Of a stretch of 64,000 nucleotides of DNA, positions 1 through 11,113 are shown one piece after another. The translations under genes and the position numbers were made by a program. Source of the DNA: Henckelia pumila (Eukaryota > Streptophyta > Magnoliopsida > Lamiales > Gesneriaceae); the NCBI RefSeq assembly GCF_033568475.1, contig NC_133122.1, positions 180,935,449 to 180,999,448 of the forward strand, written 5' to 3'. The notes under the pieces are model-generated. The model ran no database searches. It saw only the letters and a program-made list of their open reading frames with translations, and was not told where the DNA came from. Numbering within the stretch: position 1 is the stretch's first letter; each line of letters starts with the position of its first letter.

Positions 1-716
1 ATCTCTACAGAATCCGGGAGAGAGTCTCAGATGTAGTACACATGTTATAAAATTTTATAATATTTTTTTAAAAAAATAGCCCAAAAAGTTACGAGGGGCA
101 AGAATCTCCTCTGAACCTGTCATCAAACAAAACATTCAAACAAGCAATTCACTCACAGTTTTATTGTATTAAAATTGGTCACAAACACAAGACACCAGCC
201 TTTGACACAACATATGAACATAATAACACACGACATCCAAGATTAAATCTAGCAGCTGCTAGTGATCTCAAAATTCAAGAGCAAATCAACAACAAAAGAG
301 TACAATAAAACATCCGAAAGTGAAGTAAATCAAAGTTCCAACATCCACATCAAAAGAATATCTCCAATTCCAACATAAAATGAAATTTAACGGAAGAAAC
401 TCATGCAAGAGTATCCATTGTCTTCCCAGCATTATTTTCAAGCCATTTTTTATTGATAAATACTCCATTACTATGTTGTATTTTGTAACTCACCGAGATG
501 TTTACCCCGTCTAGGTGTCTCAAGAGACAGCGCTCTTATCACACATCAATATCAACAAAAACAACCATATTTCATTGGAATAAGAGTTTCCAACATAAGC
601 TGATTGTAAACCTTTCTCAAATTCTCTAAACAAACATCCATGGATCCATGGCCACAGAGCGGATAAAAAGGTAAACGTAGTGTAGAAAATTTGTCATTAG
701 ATGTGTTCGTTATGAA
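1..716. other. intergenic, no gene seen
   Basis: AT-rich sequence with only short chance reading frames. No domain, repeat or splice structure that I can recognise. It forms the left flank of copia element E1. Confidence 0.5.
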
Positions 717-721
717 TTATG

Positions 722-1492
722 TGTTGGAAAATGTGTTGGAAAGTGGTGAATGAGATAAATGCTCATTGTCCCACATTGGTAAAATAAGGGAAAGGATGAC
801 AATATATAATGCCCAAGTTTGAACAATGGGTTGGGGTCCCAAGGGATACCCATGTTTGTTAAAGGGAGCGGACCTAGTCTAGGCTAGTTTCGAACCATTA
901 GCCACACGCGCGCGCGCGCCGCCGCCGCCGTCCGTCCGACCGATCGGCCGGCTCGGCACGGTCACGGGCTTGGGCTTGGGCTTGGCTTGGCACATGTTTA
1001 AATTTTTTAGACAAATAAATTAAATATTTATTTTGCATGTCAGAACAGTGCATGCAGAAACAGTGTGTCCTTTCATCCGAATCAGTGCATCTTTCCTTGT
1101 GAACGGACGTGACTTTTGGGCTCGAACCAGTGCATCTCTTCAGACCGAATCATTGCAACTTTTCGGCCATGCATGCATCGAAGGGATGCAACCGTCCGAG
1201 GCAGCCGTCCAACATCTATAAATAGATGGCCCCTGCATTCATTCCAACTCGCTCATTCAGAATTCCTTTCTTCTCTCTTGCATACTCTCATATCGAGTCT
1301 GAGTTTTCTTAAAGCACTTCTGTTCGAAGTTCTTTGAGTCTGCAGTGCTGCTACTCAAAGTTGGAAAGCGTTCTATCTTGGGAGACTTTTTGCACAATCC
1401 CGTTAGCACCTAGGCGGGGCAAAATTTGTCTTAAAGAAAAAGAGTTCAACTCTTGGCTCGCTTTTAATTGTGTGGTGGAAATTGTGCTTACA
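722..1492 (+). repeat. E1 5' LTR with TATA box
   Basis: This is a 771-bp LTR. It has a CG-alternating and CCG-repeat stretch at about 908-950. A TATA motif (ctataaatag, about 1216-1225) is the likely Pol II core promoter for the genomic RNA. By eye it differs from the 3' LTR by about three substitutions and a few small indels in the CCG and cttggg repeats. The short ORFs at 1033-1337 recur at the same place in the other LTR and are not genes. Confidence 0.95.
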
Positions 1493-1514
1493 AGTTTAAG
1501 ACAAATTTTTGATC

Positions 1515-4500
1515 ATGGCTGATGTTCCAACTCCTCCTGTTACGCCGCCCCCACCGCCACCCCCTGTTACGCCGCCACCGGCTGTTGTCACGGCCCCTGC
1601 TGCTTCCAATGCACATGCCGAGAGACCTGAGAAGTTCTCCGGTTCTGACTTCAAAACATGGCAGCAAAAGATGTTGTTTTACCTCACAACACTTCATCTT
1701 GCAAGATTTTTGAAGGAAACTGTTGCTGTTCCGGCACCGGATGCTGACACACAAACAAGGTCTGCCTTTGATGCATGGTGTCACAGCGACTTTTTGTGCC
1801 GAAATTACATACTGAATGGGTTGGACAATATGCTATATTCTGCAACCAAGACTGCTAAGGAACTGTGGGAATCCTTAGAGAAAAAGTACAAGACAGAGGA
1901 TGCTGGCACGAAGAAGTTCGTAGTCGGTAAGTTTCTCGAGTTTAAAATGGTTGATGCCAAGACGGTGATTAGCCAAGTGCAAGAGTTCCAAATCATCCTA
2001 CATGACATAATGGCTGAAGGGATGATGATCAGCGAGTCCTTCCAAGTGGCTGCATTAATCGAGAAATTGCCACCTTTATGGAAGGAGTTTAAGAATTATT
2101 TGAAGCACAAACGCAAGGAAATGGGGTTCGAAGACTTGATTGTCAGACTGCGAATTGAAGAAGACAATCGAAAAGCGGAAATCAAAGCTGGTAAGATGCC
2201 GATGGAAGCAAAGGCAAACTTGGTAGAGCCGAATGCTATGAAGAAAAGGAAGAAGTTTGGGAAAGATGTGATGCAAGGGAAAAATAAGAAGTGGAAAGGC
2301 ACATGCTGGAACTGTGGAAAGTCGAACCATAAAGTCAAGGATTGTCGCTTACCGAAGAAGGACAATCAATACCGGGCAAATGTGGTCCTACACAAATCTG
2401 TGCCTATTGATTTGTCCGAGATAGATTTGTCAGCAGTAATCTTTGAGGCTAACATGGTTGATCATCCCAAAGAATGTTTTATCGACACTGGAGCTACACG
2501 ACATGTCTGTGCTGACAAGGATCTATTCTCGAAGTATACTCCTATAAGTGGACGAGAGCTCTATATGGGTAACAATGCTACTTCTAAGATCGTTGGACTA
2601 GGCAAAGTGGTGATCAAGATGACTTCGGGAAAAGAGTTACTCTCATCGATGTCCTCCATGTTCCGGACATAAGAAAGAATCTTGTATCGGGGTCTAGACT
2701 GGTCAAGGCCGGATTTAGAATAGTGTTTGAAGCCGGCAAAGTTGTAATCATGAAAAATGGACAGTTCCTAGGAAAAGGATATATAGAAAAGGGACTATTC
2801 AAAATGAATGTAATGACTGTAATTCGTGATCTTGAAAGTAATAAAGTTAATGCTTTGAATTACTTGATTGAATGTTCTAATTTATGGCATACTAGATTAG
2901 GACATGTTAACTTCAACACTTTGCGAAAACTTGGAAAACTAAATCTTATTCCAAGGACTAAGATTGATTCAAACTATAAATGTGAAGTATGTGTTGAAGC
3001 TAAATTAACTAAAGTACCTTTTCACACAGTGGAAAGAAGTACAATACCTCTAGAACTAATTCACACCGATGTTTGTGATTTAAAGTATGTACAAACTAGA
3101 GGTGGGAAAAAGTACTTTATTACATTCATAGATGATTGCACAAGATTCTGCTATGTGTTTCTTTTAAGAAGCAAAGATGAAGCTCTTGAAGCATTTAAGA
3201 CCTATAAGACTGAAGTCGAAAATCAATTAGGCAAATAAATCAAGAAAATTCGCAGTGATAGAGGAGGTGAATATGTTGCTCCGTTTGAAGAATTTTGCAA
3301 TGAATCTGGCATTATTCATCAAACAACTGCTCCTTATTCACCACAATCTAATGGCATTGCGGAAAGGAAAAACCGTACTTTGAAAGAAATGATGAATGTC
3401 ATGCTAATAAGTTCTGGACTTCCCCAAAACTTGTGGGGGGAAGCAATACTTTCGGCAAATCATATACTTAACAAAATTCCACATAAAAAGAAGGATGAAA
3501 CTCCTTAAGAATTGTGGAAAGGACATAAGCCCTCATACAAATACTTGAAAGTGTGGGGGTGTTTGGCGAAAGTAGAAATACCAAAGCCAAAACAAGTGAA
3601 GATTGGACCTAAGACTGTAGATTGCATCTTCATTGGATATGCAAACAACAGTAGTGCATATAGATTCCTAGTGCACAAGTCAGTGATTCCTGATATACAT
3701 GAAAATACAATTATTGAATCAAGGAATGCTGCATTTTTTGAGAACATCTTTCCTTCTAAGGAAGAGAAAGAAACGAGTTCTATTAAACGAGCTCATGAAT
3801 CTACAAATGAGGAAACTCATGAAAACGAAGAACCAAGGCGTAGTAAGAGAGCTAAGATAGCTAAAACTTTTGGTCCTGATTTTCTAAGTTATGCTATAGA
3901 AAATGATCCAAGGACTTTAAGTGAAGCGCTATCCAGTCCTGATGCTCCACTTTGGAAAGAGGCCATAAAAAGTGAAATAGATTCCATCATGCAAAATCAT
4001 ACTTGGGAGTTAGTAGATCTCCCACCGGGAAGCAAACCTTTGCTGAATATCTTTAGGCTTAAAAGCACACACCAGTTCATCAAATAACCGGCCTTTCAGG
4101 TACGGATCAATCGATGCAAATGGATCCTAAAAAGAAAATACAAAGCTGATGGATCTGTTGAAAAATACAAAGCAAGGTTAGTGGCCAAAGGATTTAGACA
4201 AAAATAAGGGTTGGATTTCTTCGACACATACTCACCTGTTACAAGAATAACGTCTATTCGAGTACTTATAGCAATTGCTGCTTTAAATAATCTCGAAATA
4301 CATAAAATGGATGTTAAAACGGCCTTTTTAAATGGTGAGTTAGATGAAGAAATATATATGGCACAACCTGAAGGATTCATTGCTCCCGGTCAAGAAAAAA
4401 AAGTGTGTCGACTCATTAAATCGTTGTATGGGCTAAAACAAGCTCCTAAACAATGGCATGAAAAATTTGACAAAACAATGATGTCAAATGGATTCAAGAT

Positions 4501-5548
4501 TAATGAGTGTGATAAATGTGTTTATATAAAAGGCACACATGACTCATATGTAATTGTTTGTCTCTATGTAGACGACATGCTCATAATGGGTAGTAATCAT
4601 GATATAATCATGAAAACTAAGAAAATGTTGACAAAACATTTTGATATGAAAGATATGGGAGAAGCAGACGTTATCTTAGGAATTAAGATTGTAAAAGCGC
4701 CTGACGGAATTGTCCTAACACAATCTCATTATATTGAGAAAGTACTTAGGAAATTCAACGCATATGACGTCACACCGTTAAGATCACCAGTGGATTTAAG
4801 TTTACATTTATCCAAAAATCAAGGTGAACCCGTATCTCAACAGCAATATGCAAGGATAATTGGGAGTCTAATGTATATTACAAATTGTACTCGTCCTGAT
4901 ATTGCATACTCAATAAATAAATTGAGTAGATTTACAAGTAATCCTAGTCATGATCATTGGAAAGCATTAGAAAGAGTGTTTAAATACTTAAAGTACTCAA
5001 TGGACTATGGATTACATTATAGCACATATCCTTCCGTACTAGAAGGATACTGTGATGCAAATTGGATATCCGACACAAAAGACTCTAAGTCCACAAGTGG
5101 ATATGTGTTCACCATCGGTGGAGGAGCTGTGTCATGGAAATCCTCTAAACAAACGTGTATAGCTCGTTCAACTATGGAATCGGAATTCATAGCTCTAGAC
5201 AAAGCGGGAGAAGAAGCGGAATGGCTTCGTAATTTCCTAGAGGATATTCCGTGTTGGATGAAACCAGTGCCAGCAATTATGATACATTGCGATAGTCAAG
5301 CGGCTATTGGTAGGGCACAAAGTAGTATGTATAATGGTAAGTCAAGACACATACGTCGAAGACATAATACCATTAGGCAGTTGATCTCAAATGGAGTTAT
5401 CGCAGTTGATTATGTAAAATCAAAAGATAACTTAGCCGATCCGTTGACAAAAGGTTTAGGACGAGATCAAGTTAACTGCTTATCAAGAGGAATGGGATTA
5501 AAACCTACAAAATTAAAGAATATTCATAGCGGAAACCCAACCTTGTAG
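1515..5548 (+). pseudogene. E1 gag-pol polyprotein, broken
   Basis: The natural start is ATG 1515; the reading frame opens slightly upstream with non-ATG codons. Gag begins with a proline-rich tract and carries a zinc knuckle CWNCGKSNHKVKDC near 2305. The protease motif is FIDTGA (about 2480). A one-base deletion near 2635 shifts frame and ends the first ORF at 2672. Integrase follows ([10 protein letters not shown], then the DRGGEY and SPQSNGIAERKNR regions). In-frame TAA stops lie at 3236 and 3506. About 60 bp of foreign sequence sits near 4042-4106 with a stop at 4085, and another TAA is at 4205. The rest is one 445-aa open frame (4211-5548) with the RT motifs [10 protein letters not shown] and YVDDM and an RNase H domain. 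The organisation is Ty1/copia; no functional full-length protein can be made. Confidence 0.93.
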
Positions 5549-6070
5549 ATTGGAGATCCCAAGATCTTGGTTCAATGGGACAATTAAGTTATGAACGTTC
5601 ACGTGCACTCAGAACTTTGTTCTATTCTCATTCCTAGGATAAAAGTGCAACCTGTGCAAGTAGTGAGGTTAAGTTTTAACAAAAATTTTAATGATTCCTA
5701 TATTTCGTTATGAAATAGGGTATGACAGGATACTCATATACTAGGAGGTCACCTATTTAAGTGTGAAGACGGGCCGCTTCAACGAAACACTTAAGAATCC
5801 AAGATGTTGTCCAGGGCCAAAATGGACAAAATCATGAGAACAAATAAAGTGTGAGAAAAATTATTGTGTGAATACTGTTGTCTTGGTTTACATCAACGGC
5901 TGAATAGTTCAAGACATCACGTTCACTAGGCAGCCTAGTAAATCCGATAGTATTTCACTAAGGATGGTTCAAAGCCGCAAGCTACCTCTCCCCATGCAAT
6001 AATTTTTCGTAAGAAACTCTGTTTTAGCATCTGCATACATATTCGCATAAATCACATTCATGTGGGGGAT
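5549..6070 (+). other. E1 3' untranslated region and polypurine tract
   Basis: Non-coding stretch between the pol stop and the 3' LTR. The last bases before the LTR (about 6061-6070, tgtgggggat) are the likely plus-strand polypurine primer. I saw no extra ORF on either strand that looks real. Confidence 0.7.
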
Positions 6071-6827
6071 TGTTGGAAAATGTGTTGGAAAGTGGTGAAT
6101 GAGATAAATGCTCATTGTCCCACATTGGTAAAATAAGGGAAAGGATGACAATATATAATGCCCAAGTTTGAACAATGGGTTGGGGTCCCAAGGGATACCC
6201 ATGTTTGTTAAAGGGAGCGGACCTAGTCTAGGCTAGGTTCGAACAATTAGCCACACGCGCGCGCGCGCCGCCGCCGCCGACCGGCCGGCCGGCTCGGCAC
6301 GGTCACGGGCTTGGGCTTGGCTTGGCACATGTTTAAATTTTTTAGACAAATAAATTAAATATTTATTTTGCATGTCAGAACAGTGCATGCAGAAACAGTG
6401 TGTCCTTTCATCCGAATCAGTGCATCTTTCCTTGTGAACGGACGTGACTTTTGGGCTCGAACCAGTGCATCTCTTCAGACCGAATCATTGCAACTTTTCG
6501 GCCATGCATGCATCGAAGGGATGCAACCGTCCGAGGCAGCCGTCCAACATCTATAAATAGATGGCCCCTGCATTCATTCCAACTCGCTCATTCAGAATTC
6601 CTTTCTTCTCTCTTGCATACTCTCATATCGAGTCTGAGTTTTCTTAAAGCACTTCTGTTCGAAGTTCTTTGAGTCTGCAGTGCTGCTACTCAAAGTTGGA
6701 AAGCGTTCTATCTTGGAAGACTTTTTGCACAATCCCGTTAGCACCTAGGCGGGGCAAAATTTGTCTTAAAGAAAAAGAGTTCAACTCTTGGCTCGCTTTT
6801 AATTGTGTGGTGGAAATTGTGCTTACA
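6071..6827 (+). repeat. E1 3' LTR
   Basis: A 757-bp direct copy of the 5' LTR with the same TATA box (about 6551-6560). It is shorter mainly because it has fewer units in the CCG and cttggg repeats. It ends CA and is followed by the TSD ttatg. Confidence 0.95.
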
Positions 6828-6832
6828 TTATG

Positions 6833-7425
6833 ATGCTCATCAGCACCAGATAACTGCCATAGCTTCAATTCCCAGATGTTGACAGGTAAAAAAATGCTTC
6901 TATCTGGTTTCTTTTTCATCCAGCGTAACATTATTGAATTGTGCAGAAATCATATCCTGGCTAGGTATTGTACCCGGAGAATAAGAGCAGGTTGGAATTA
7001 TCCATTTATTCCAATCACTTTTACATCTCACTTTGTCACTCCTGCAAAGACATGATTTAAAAAAAACAATGATTTAGATGGCTGAGACAATATCCAGGGT
7101 ATGTTGTCTAATTCTGACGTGAGCTCAAACTGGAGGCAATTTTGTGGTGCTCAAAACTTCAAGATCAAGATCAAGTTAACTGAACCATTTTGAGTTATTA
7201 TTTAATCATATGTGTTGGTATTAAAAAAGATCTCGAGTACCCTGACGGAAAAATAGATTCACGGAAGTAAACAGTTGTGATCGAAAAGATTCAATAAAAA
7301 TAGCTCACCTGAACTTCGGCAGCATTCGAAGTTTGTACAACATCCAGTATGAGTTTAATTTATACACGCATCGTGTGCATATATTTACTAGTTACATATG
7401 AAGACTTCATATCTATTAATATCTA
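6833..7425. other. intergenic, no gene seen
   Basis: No open frame, splice structure or recognisable element was found. Confidence 0.4.
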
Positions 7426-7433
7426 TGTTGTTG

Positions 7434-7476
<43 letters not shown>
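7426..7476. repeat. microsatellite (TTG)n-(TTA)n
   Basis: A run of ttg triplets changes into about 13 tta/att triplets. It is an ordinary trinucleotide repeat. Confidence 0.9.
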
Positions 7477-7712
7477 AATTTTATAAGAGTTTCATACAAA
7501 AACTGAAAAACATAAAACATAAAAATTATATTTTATAGTAAAACTAATGCATATCCAAAGTTATTTATTATTTAGGTTTAAAAAAACCGTCTAGGTCTCG
7601 CCTAGGTAGATAGGCGGTGGGTCTCCACCCGTCTACCGCTTAGCGCTTTTTAGAACATTGTCTAGAACTTTTAAGAGGGGAAGCACTGTTATATACGCAA
7701 CATGGTAAATTC

Positions 7713-8310
7713 TAGGGGTGTCAAAACTCAACCCAACCCGTCAACCCGACACGACCCAACCCGAAAAATATCAGGTTAGGATTGGGGGATTTTGGGCTTG
7801 GGTTGACCCGAAAGCTAACCCAAAAAAATTAACCGGGTTCGGGTTGGGTTAGGGTCAACCCGGGTTGACCCGAAATGACCCAAAACTTTTAATTATTATT
7901 ATTTTTATATAAAATTAAGATAGATTACTACATTTTTATACGTTGTATGTTTGAAAAAAATTATTATATATTGATATAATATATTTTCTTAATTTAATGT
8001 TTATTTTGTACAATTTTTATTTTTTAAAATATTTTTTTATTTTTTGTAATAAGTATACTTCAAATTTTTTATAACTATAAATTCAAATTTAAATTATATA
8101 TAAGCTTAGATTTTGTTATTATGTGTTTTAAATTAAATATTATTATTATAATTGTGGTTTTTGAATTTTTATTTAATAATTTTGTTAAAAAATTAAAAAA
8201 AATTCGGGTTGGTTCGGGTTGATCGGGTTAGTCGAGTTAGTCAGGTTCGGGTTGGGGTTGGGCATTTTCGGGTTGATTCGGGTTCGGGTCGGGTTCGGGT
8301 TGAACAAATT
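7713..8310. mobile_element. GGGTT/AACCC-rich non-autonomous DNA element, possible hAT-type remnant
   Basis: It starts tctaggggtgtcaaaactca and runs into dense AACCC motifs. After an AT-rich core it continues as dense GGGTT motifs in the opposite sense up to about 8305. The inverted layout and the aggggtgtcaa start resemble the hAT-type elements found elsewhere in this window. A matching right terminus and a TSD are not visible, so the right end may be lost. Confidence 0.4.
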
Positions 8311-8868
8311 TTTAGAATTGTTTTCATCAACCCCAAGTAAATTCTCCAAATTTATAATTGCATCCGACAACTTTATTAAAAACTGCATCATAGATCAAAA
8401 TAATTCGGTTCATGCTAAGTTAGGGTAGACATTATTTTCTTAGGACATACTTCAAAGTTACATAAGCAAAGGCCATAAATGCCATACTACAAAAAGTGGA
8501 GAAAGGCACACACATCCAGATATCATAGCCCACCCAACCAATGTGTTGCTAGCTTGCCGAGAATTTGACAGAACATATTAAGTTCACCATTGCTTTCACA
8601 CTAACTTCCACAATATTAGCTTCTTTTTGCTAAATGAGTTTCTATATTCTCCAATCCCATCTTTTCCTATAATTGTTTCTGCATTAGTAATAAAGTTTTG
8701 GAGATTTTTCGTTTTTTTAGCAACCATTAAGACTCTCGTGTCTCTATTTATCGTCAAGTGTATATCCCACAACTCCAAAAACTCCATTTCAAGTTTTATT
8801 GCAAGTAACGTAGACCAAAAAAAGTTTTGGTTTTTTTTCCTTTAAATTGACAAGTTTGGTCAACTTAC

Positions 8869-10743
8869 TTTCTTGAATGTTATTATTAAGTTAATAAGAA
8901 CCCATCCATCTTCATCCATGTTCTGGTGCAAATAAATGTCCCTCACCAAGTTCTCACTACTGCATAATTAGAAAAAACAGAGAGAAATCCTTATTGTAGC
9001 AATAAAGAGCAGTATTGAGAAAAGACAACTAATCAAGTACATTAAAAAACAGAATACCTAAAATAATAATCTATCTGGCTCACTATCTTGGAAGGTAAGA
9101 GAGGATCTGTCATGGTATAAAACATTTGTGGAATTGGAACCATAGATATTGGCCTTAGTGACTCTGGATAAGGCCCAGTCATATAAAATACAGGAGATGT
9201 CACTTCTGCATGTTTTTTTAAAAAAATAAGCGAATATGAAAATTTCCATGTGCTAGATGTTATTCCAAGAACAGCTAGTCTCACCAGGGTGAAAAATGGA
9301 AGAGACAAAAGGATGCACAACAATGGGGGGAGGTGGCACAGATATAAAAGGTGCATTTGAAACTGGAGTGCGTATAAATGGCCTAGAGCTAACTCTCTGC
9401 TGTGGTGAAAGGTTATCTCTGCTGCCATAAAACCGATGAGCATTACTACTTCAATCCTACTTCGCACGTTCTTGGTCTCGCCTACCCCCATGGCCCACTG
9501 TTGCTCCTCTTAGAAGAACCACGCTGCTGGTGCAGCTCGTTCCCGCTGGAAGATCCCCATTTTGGTCCAGTATCACATGTTATCCTTAGGTGATTCCCCA
9601 ATAGAGGCCCCAAATTTTCCAGGATTAGAAGGGGACGCTTCAACTACAAAACTTTGTGTGTGCGGCGCCTGAGATGGGCTTCCGTTAGAACTAATGCTGC
9701 TGTGACTCGAGCAACCACCAACTCATTTCATGGACCTCTATCGGCTAGGGACCACGTGGTTTGTTGATGAACTTGTGGTAGATATGCTAGCATTAACAAT
9801 TTCTTTCTGCCAAAAGAAAGAGCTTAATGACATTCCATATGGTAAAAAAAGCAAATTTTACAGGTGAAACTTTCTAACATCTGTAACAAGTAAGAGAAAC
9901 ACACCGGACCGGTACTTTGCCCAATGTTACATCGATAAACATGTTATACCCAAGAATTTAATGTCATCAACAAAAAACATCAGAAAATTGCATGAGAATG
10001 TGCCAAGGGTTAAATAAACTTCAAAAGAAAGTGTAGCAACGAAAAAATAGGGATAATTCATACTTATAATTAGCTTGTGTTTATTCCAAGTTTTGTCCCT
10101 CTAGTTTTAGATTGTTTTGCTTGTGCTAATTATAACCCTTGAGTTTTAGATTGTGTCCTGATTGCGTCCCAACCGTTAGTTCAACGATAAAAGTTGATGG
10201 TCGATATATGCACATGAGGATCACATGATTTCATTCTTGACTCCCGAGAATCCATAATCTCTAATTTCACCTATAAATTTAGGGCTTAAATTAAGGCTTA
10301 GAGATCAATTTGGGGAAATGAATGAAGTCACGTGGTCCTCACATTCGTTGAACGTCAAATTTTAATTCTAACTAATTGTGAGCATGAAATCTCCTTCATC
10401 GAGACACAATATAAATCTTGATATATGATTAACATGTGCAAAACACACGGGACAAATAACGACAAATTAAAAGGACATAATTATGCATCATCTCAAAATA
10501 ATATAATGTAAACAATAATAAAATTGTAATGGAGCGATTGATCCATGGGAGATAGCTTTGGGAGAATCAGTAGAATAAATTTTGGGGGAAGCACGAGCAG
10601 ATTCTGATAGAACAGGCCAAGAATCTGCTCCCATTACATCACCAAAATCTACTGTGGTGCCTCGTAAGAAGGCTTGTTCCAAGCTGGCTTCTTGGTAGCA
10701 CCAACATTATCATTGTTCTCAGGCCGGGGGCTCGCTCCAATAA
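8869..10743 (-). pseudogene. LARP1-like (La-related protein 1) pseudogene, 5' part and La motif
   Basis: Three exon-like blocks read on the - strand. Block 1 (about 10743-10515) encodes KKPAWNKPS and, in another frame, VMGADSWPVLSES, typical of the N-terminus of plant LARP1 proteins. Block 2 (9806-9058) follows a good acceptor (cttttggcag). It encodes SFVVEASPSNPGKFG and then, after breaks, a proline-rich part with FYTMTDPLLPSKIVSQIDYY, ending at a donor ag|gtattc. Block 3 (8959-8869) lies between atgcag and gtaagt and continues the La motif (ENLVRDIYL, NMDEDGWV, TFKK). LARP1 proteins bind mRNA 5' and 3' ends through this motif. Several frameshifts and stops break block 2, the extreme N-terminus is missing, and no further exons are seen below 8869. 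I therefore call it a truncated pseudogene. The assignment rests on remembered family sequence. Confidence 0.7.
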
Positions 10744-11113
10744 ATATTATGCACAAAAAAATTAATGTTTACAAAGAAAACATTACCATCTAATCAAATA
10801 TAAAAGAGATAAATGTATTTGTTGGGAGTACAATAACTACTTTGGTTGATAGAACAATTGAAACGTGATGTTCAGATTGCTTTATGATTTAAAATATTTA
10901 AGTTGAACGGATATCATCAACTATAATTCTTAGCCAAATAGCAAATACATGGTCTCATGGTGTTGATCGGTAACTGATTTGTCGAGCACAAATAGATTTG
11001 ACACGAACGAGCATTTTGAATAATGCAGTGTGATGGTTATACTTACTATTTTTATGCGATTTTGTATACCTTGTTTAAAACAAGCTAAAAATGTTAATAT
11101 AATGTAATCGGAT
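10744..11113. other. intergenic, no gene seen
   Basis: AT-rich spacer between the LARP1 pseudogene and the LINE remnant. Nothing recognisable. Confidence 0.4.

Larger units (their letters stand above)
722..6827 (+). mobile_element. Ty1/copia LTR retrotransposon E1, complete but defective
   Basis: The element is bounded by two direct LTRs (722-1492 and 6071-6827) that start TGTTGG and end CTTACA. The flanking 5-bp target-site duplication is ttatg (717-721 and 6828-6832). The order is gag, protease, integrase, reverse transcriptase, RNase H, which defines Ty1/copia. A polypurine stretch (tgggggat) lies directly before the 3' LTR. No canonical initiator-tRNA-Met binding site (TGGTATCAGAGC) follows the 5' LTR at 1493, so its primer is unknown. 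The LTRs are almost identical while the polyprotein has several stops, one frameshift and an insertion. I infer that it was mobilised by another copy's enzymes. Confidence 0.96.

Noticed and set aside
1033..1337. ORFs of 62 and 73 aa as genes
   Set aside because: They lie inside the E1 LTR and recur identically at 6368-6672 in the other LTR. They overlap the TATA region and have no codon or domain support.
7713..8310. GGGTT/AACCC clusters as an interstitial telomere
   Set aside because: The plant telomere unit is TTTAGGG. Here the motif is irregular CGGGTT/GGGTT in two opposite arms around an AT core, as in small DNA elements.
9042..9491. 149-aa ORF on the - strand as a new gene
   Set aside because: It is one reading frame across the decayed second LARP1-like block; recognisable LARP1 sequence jumps between frames here.
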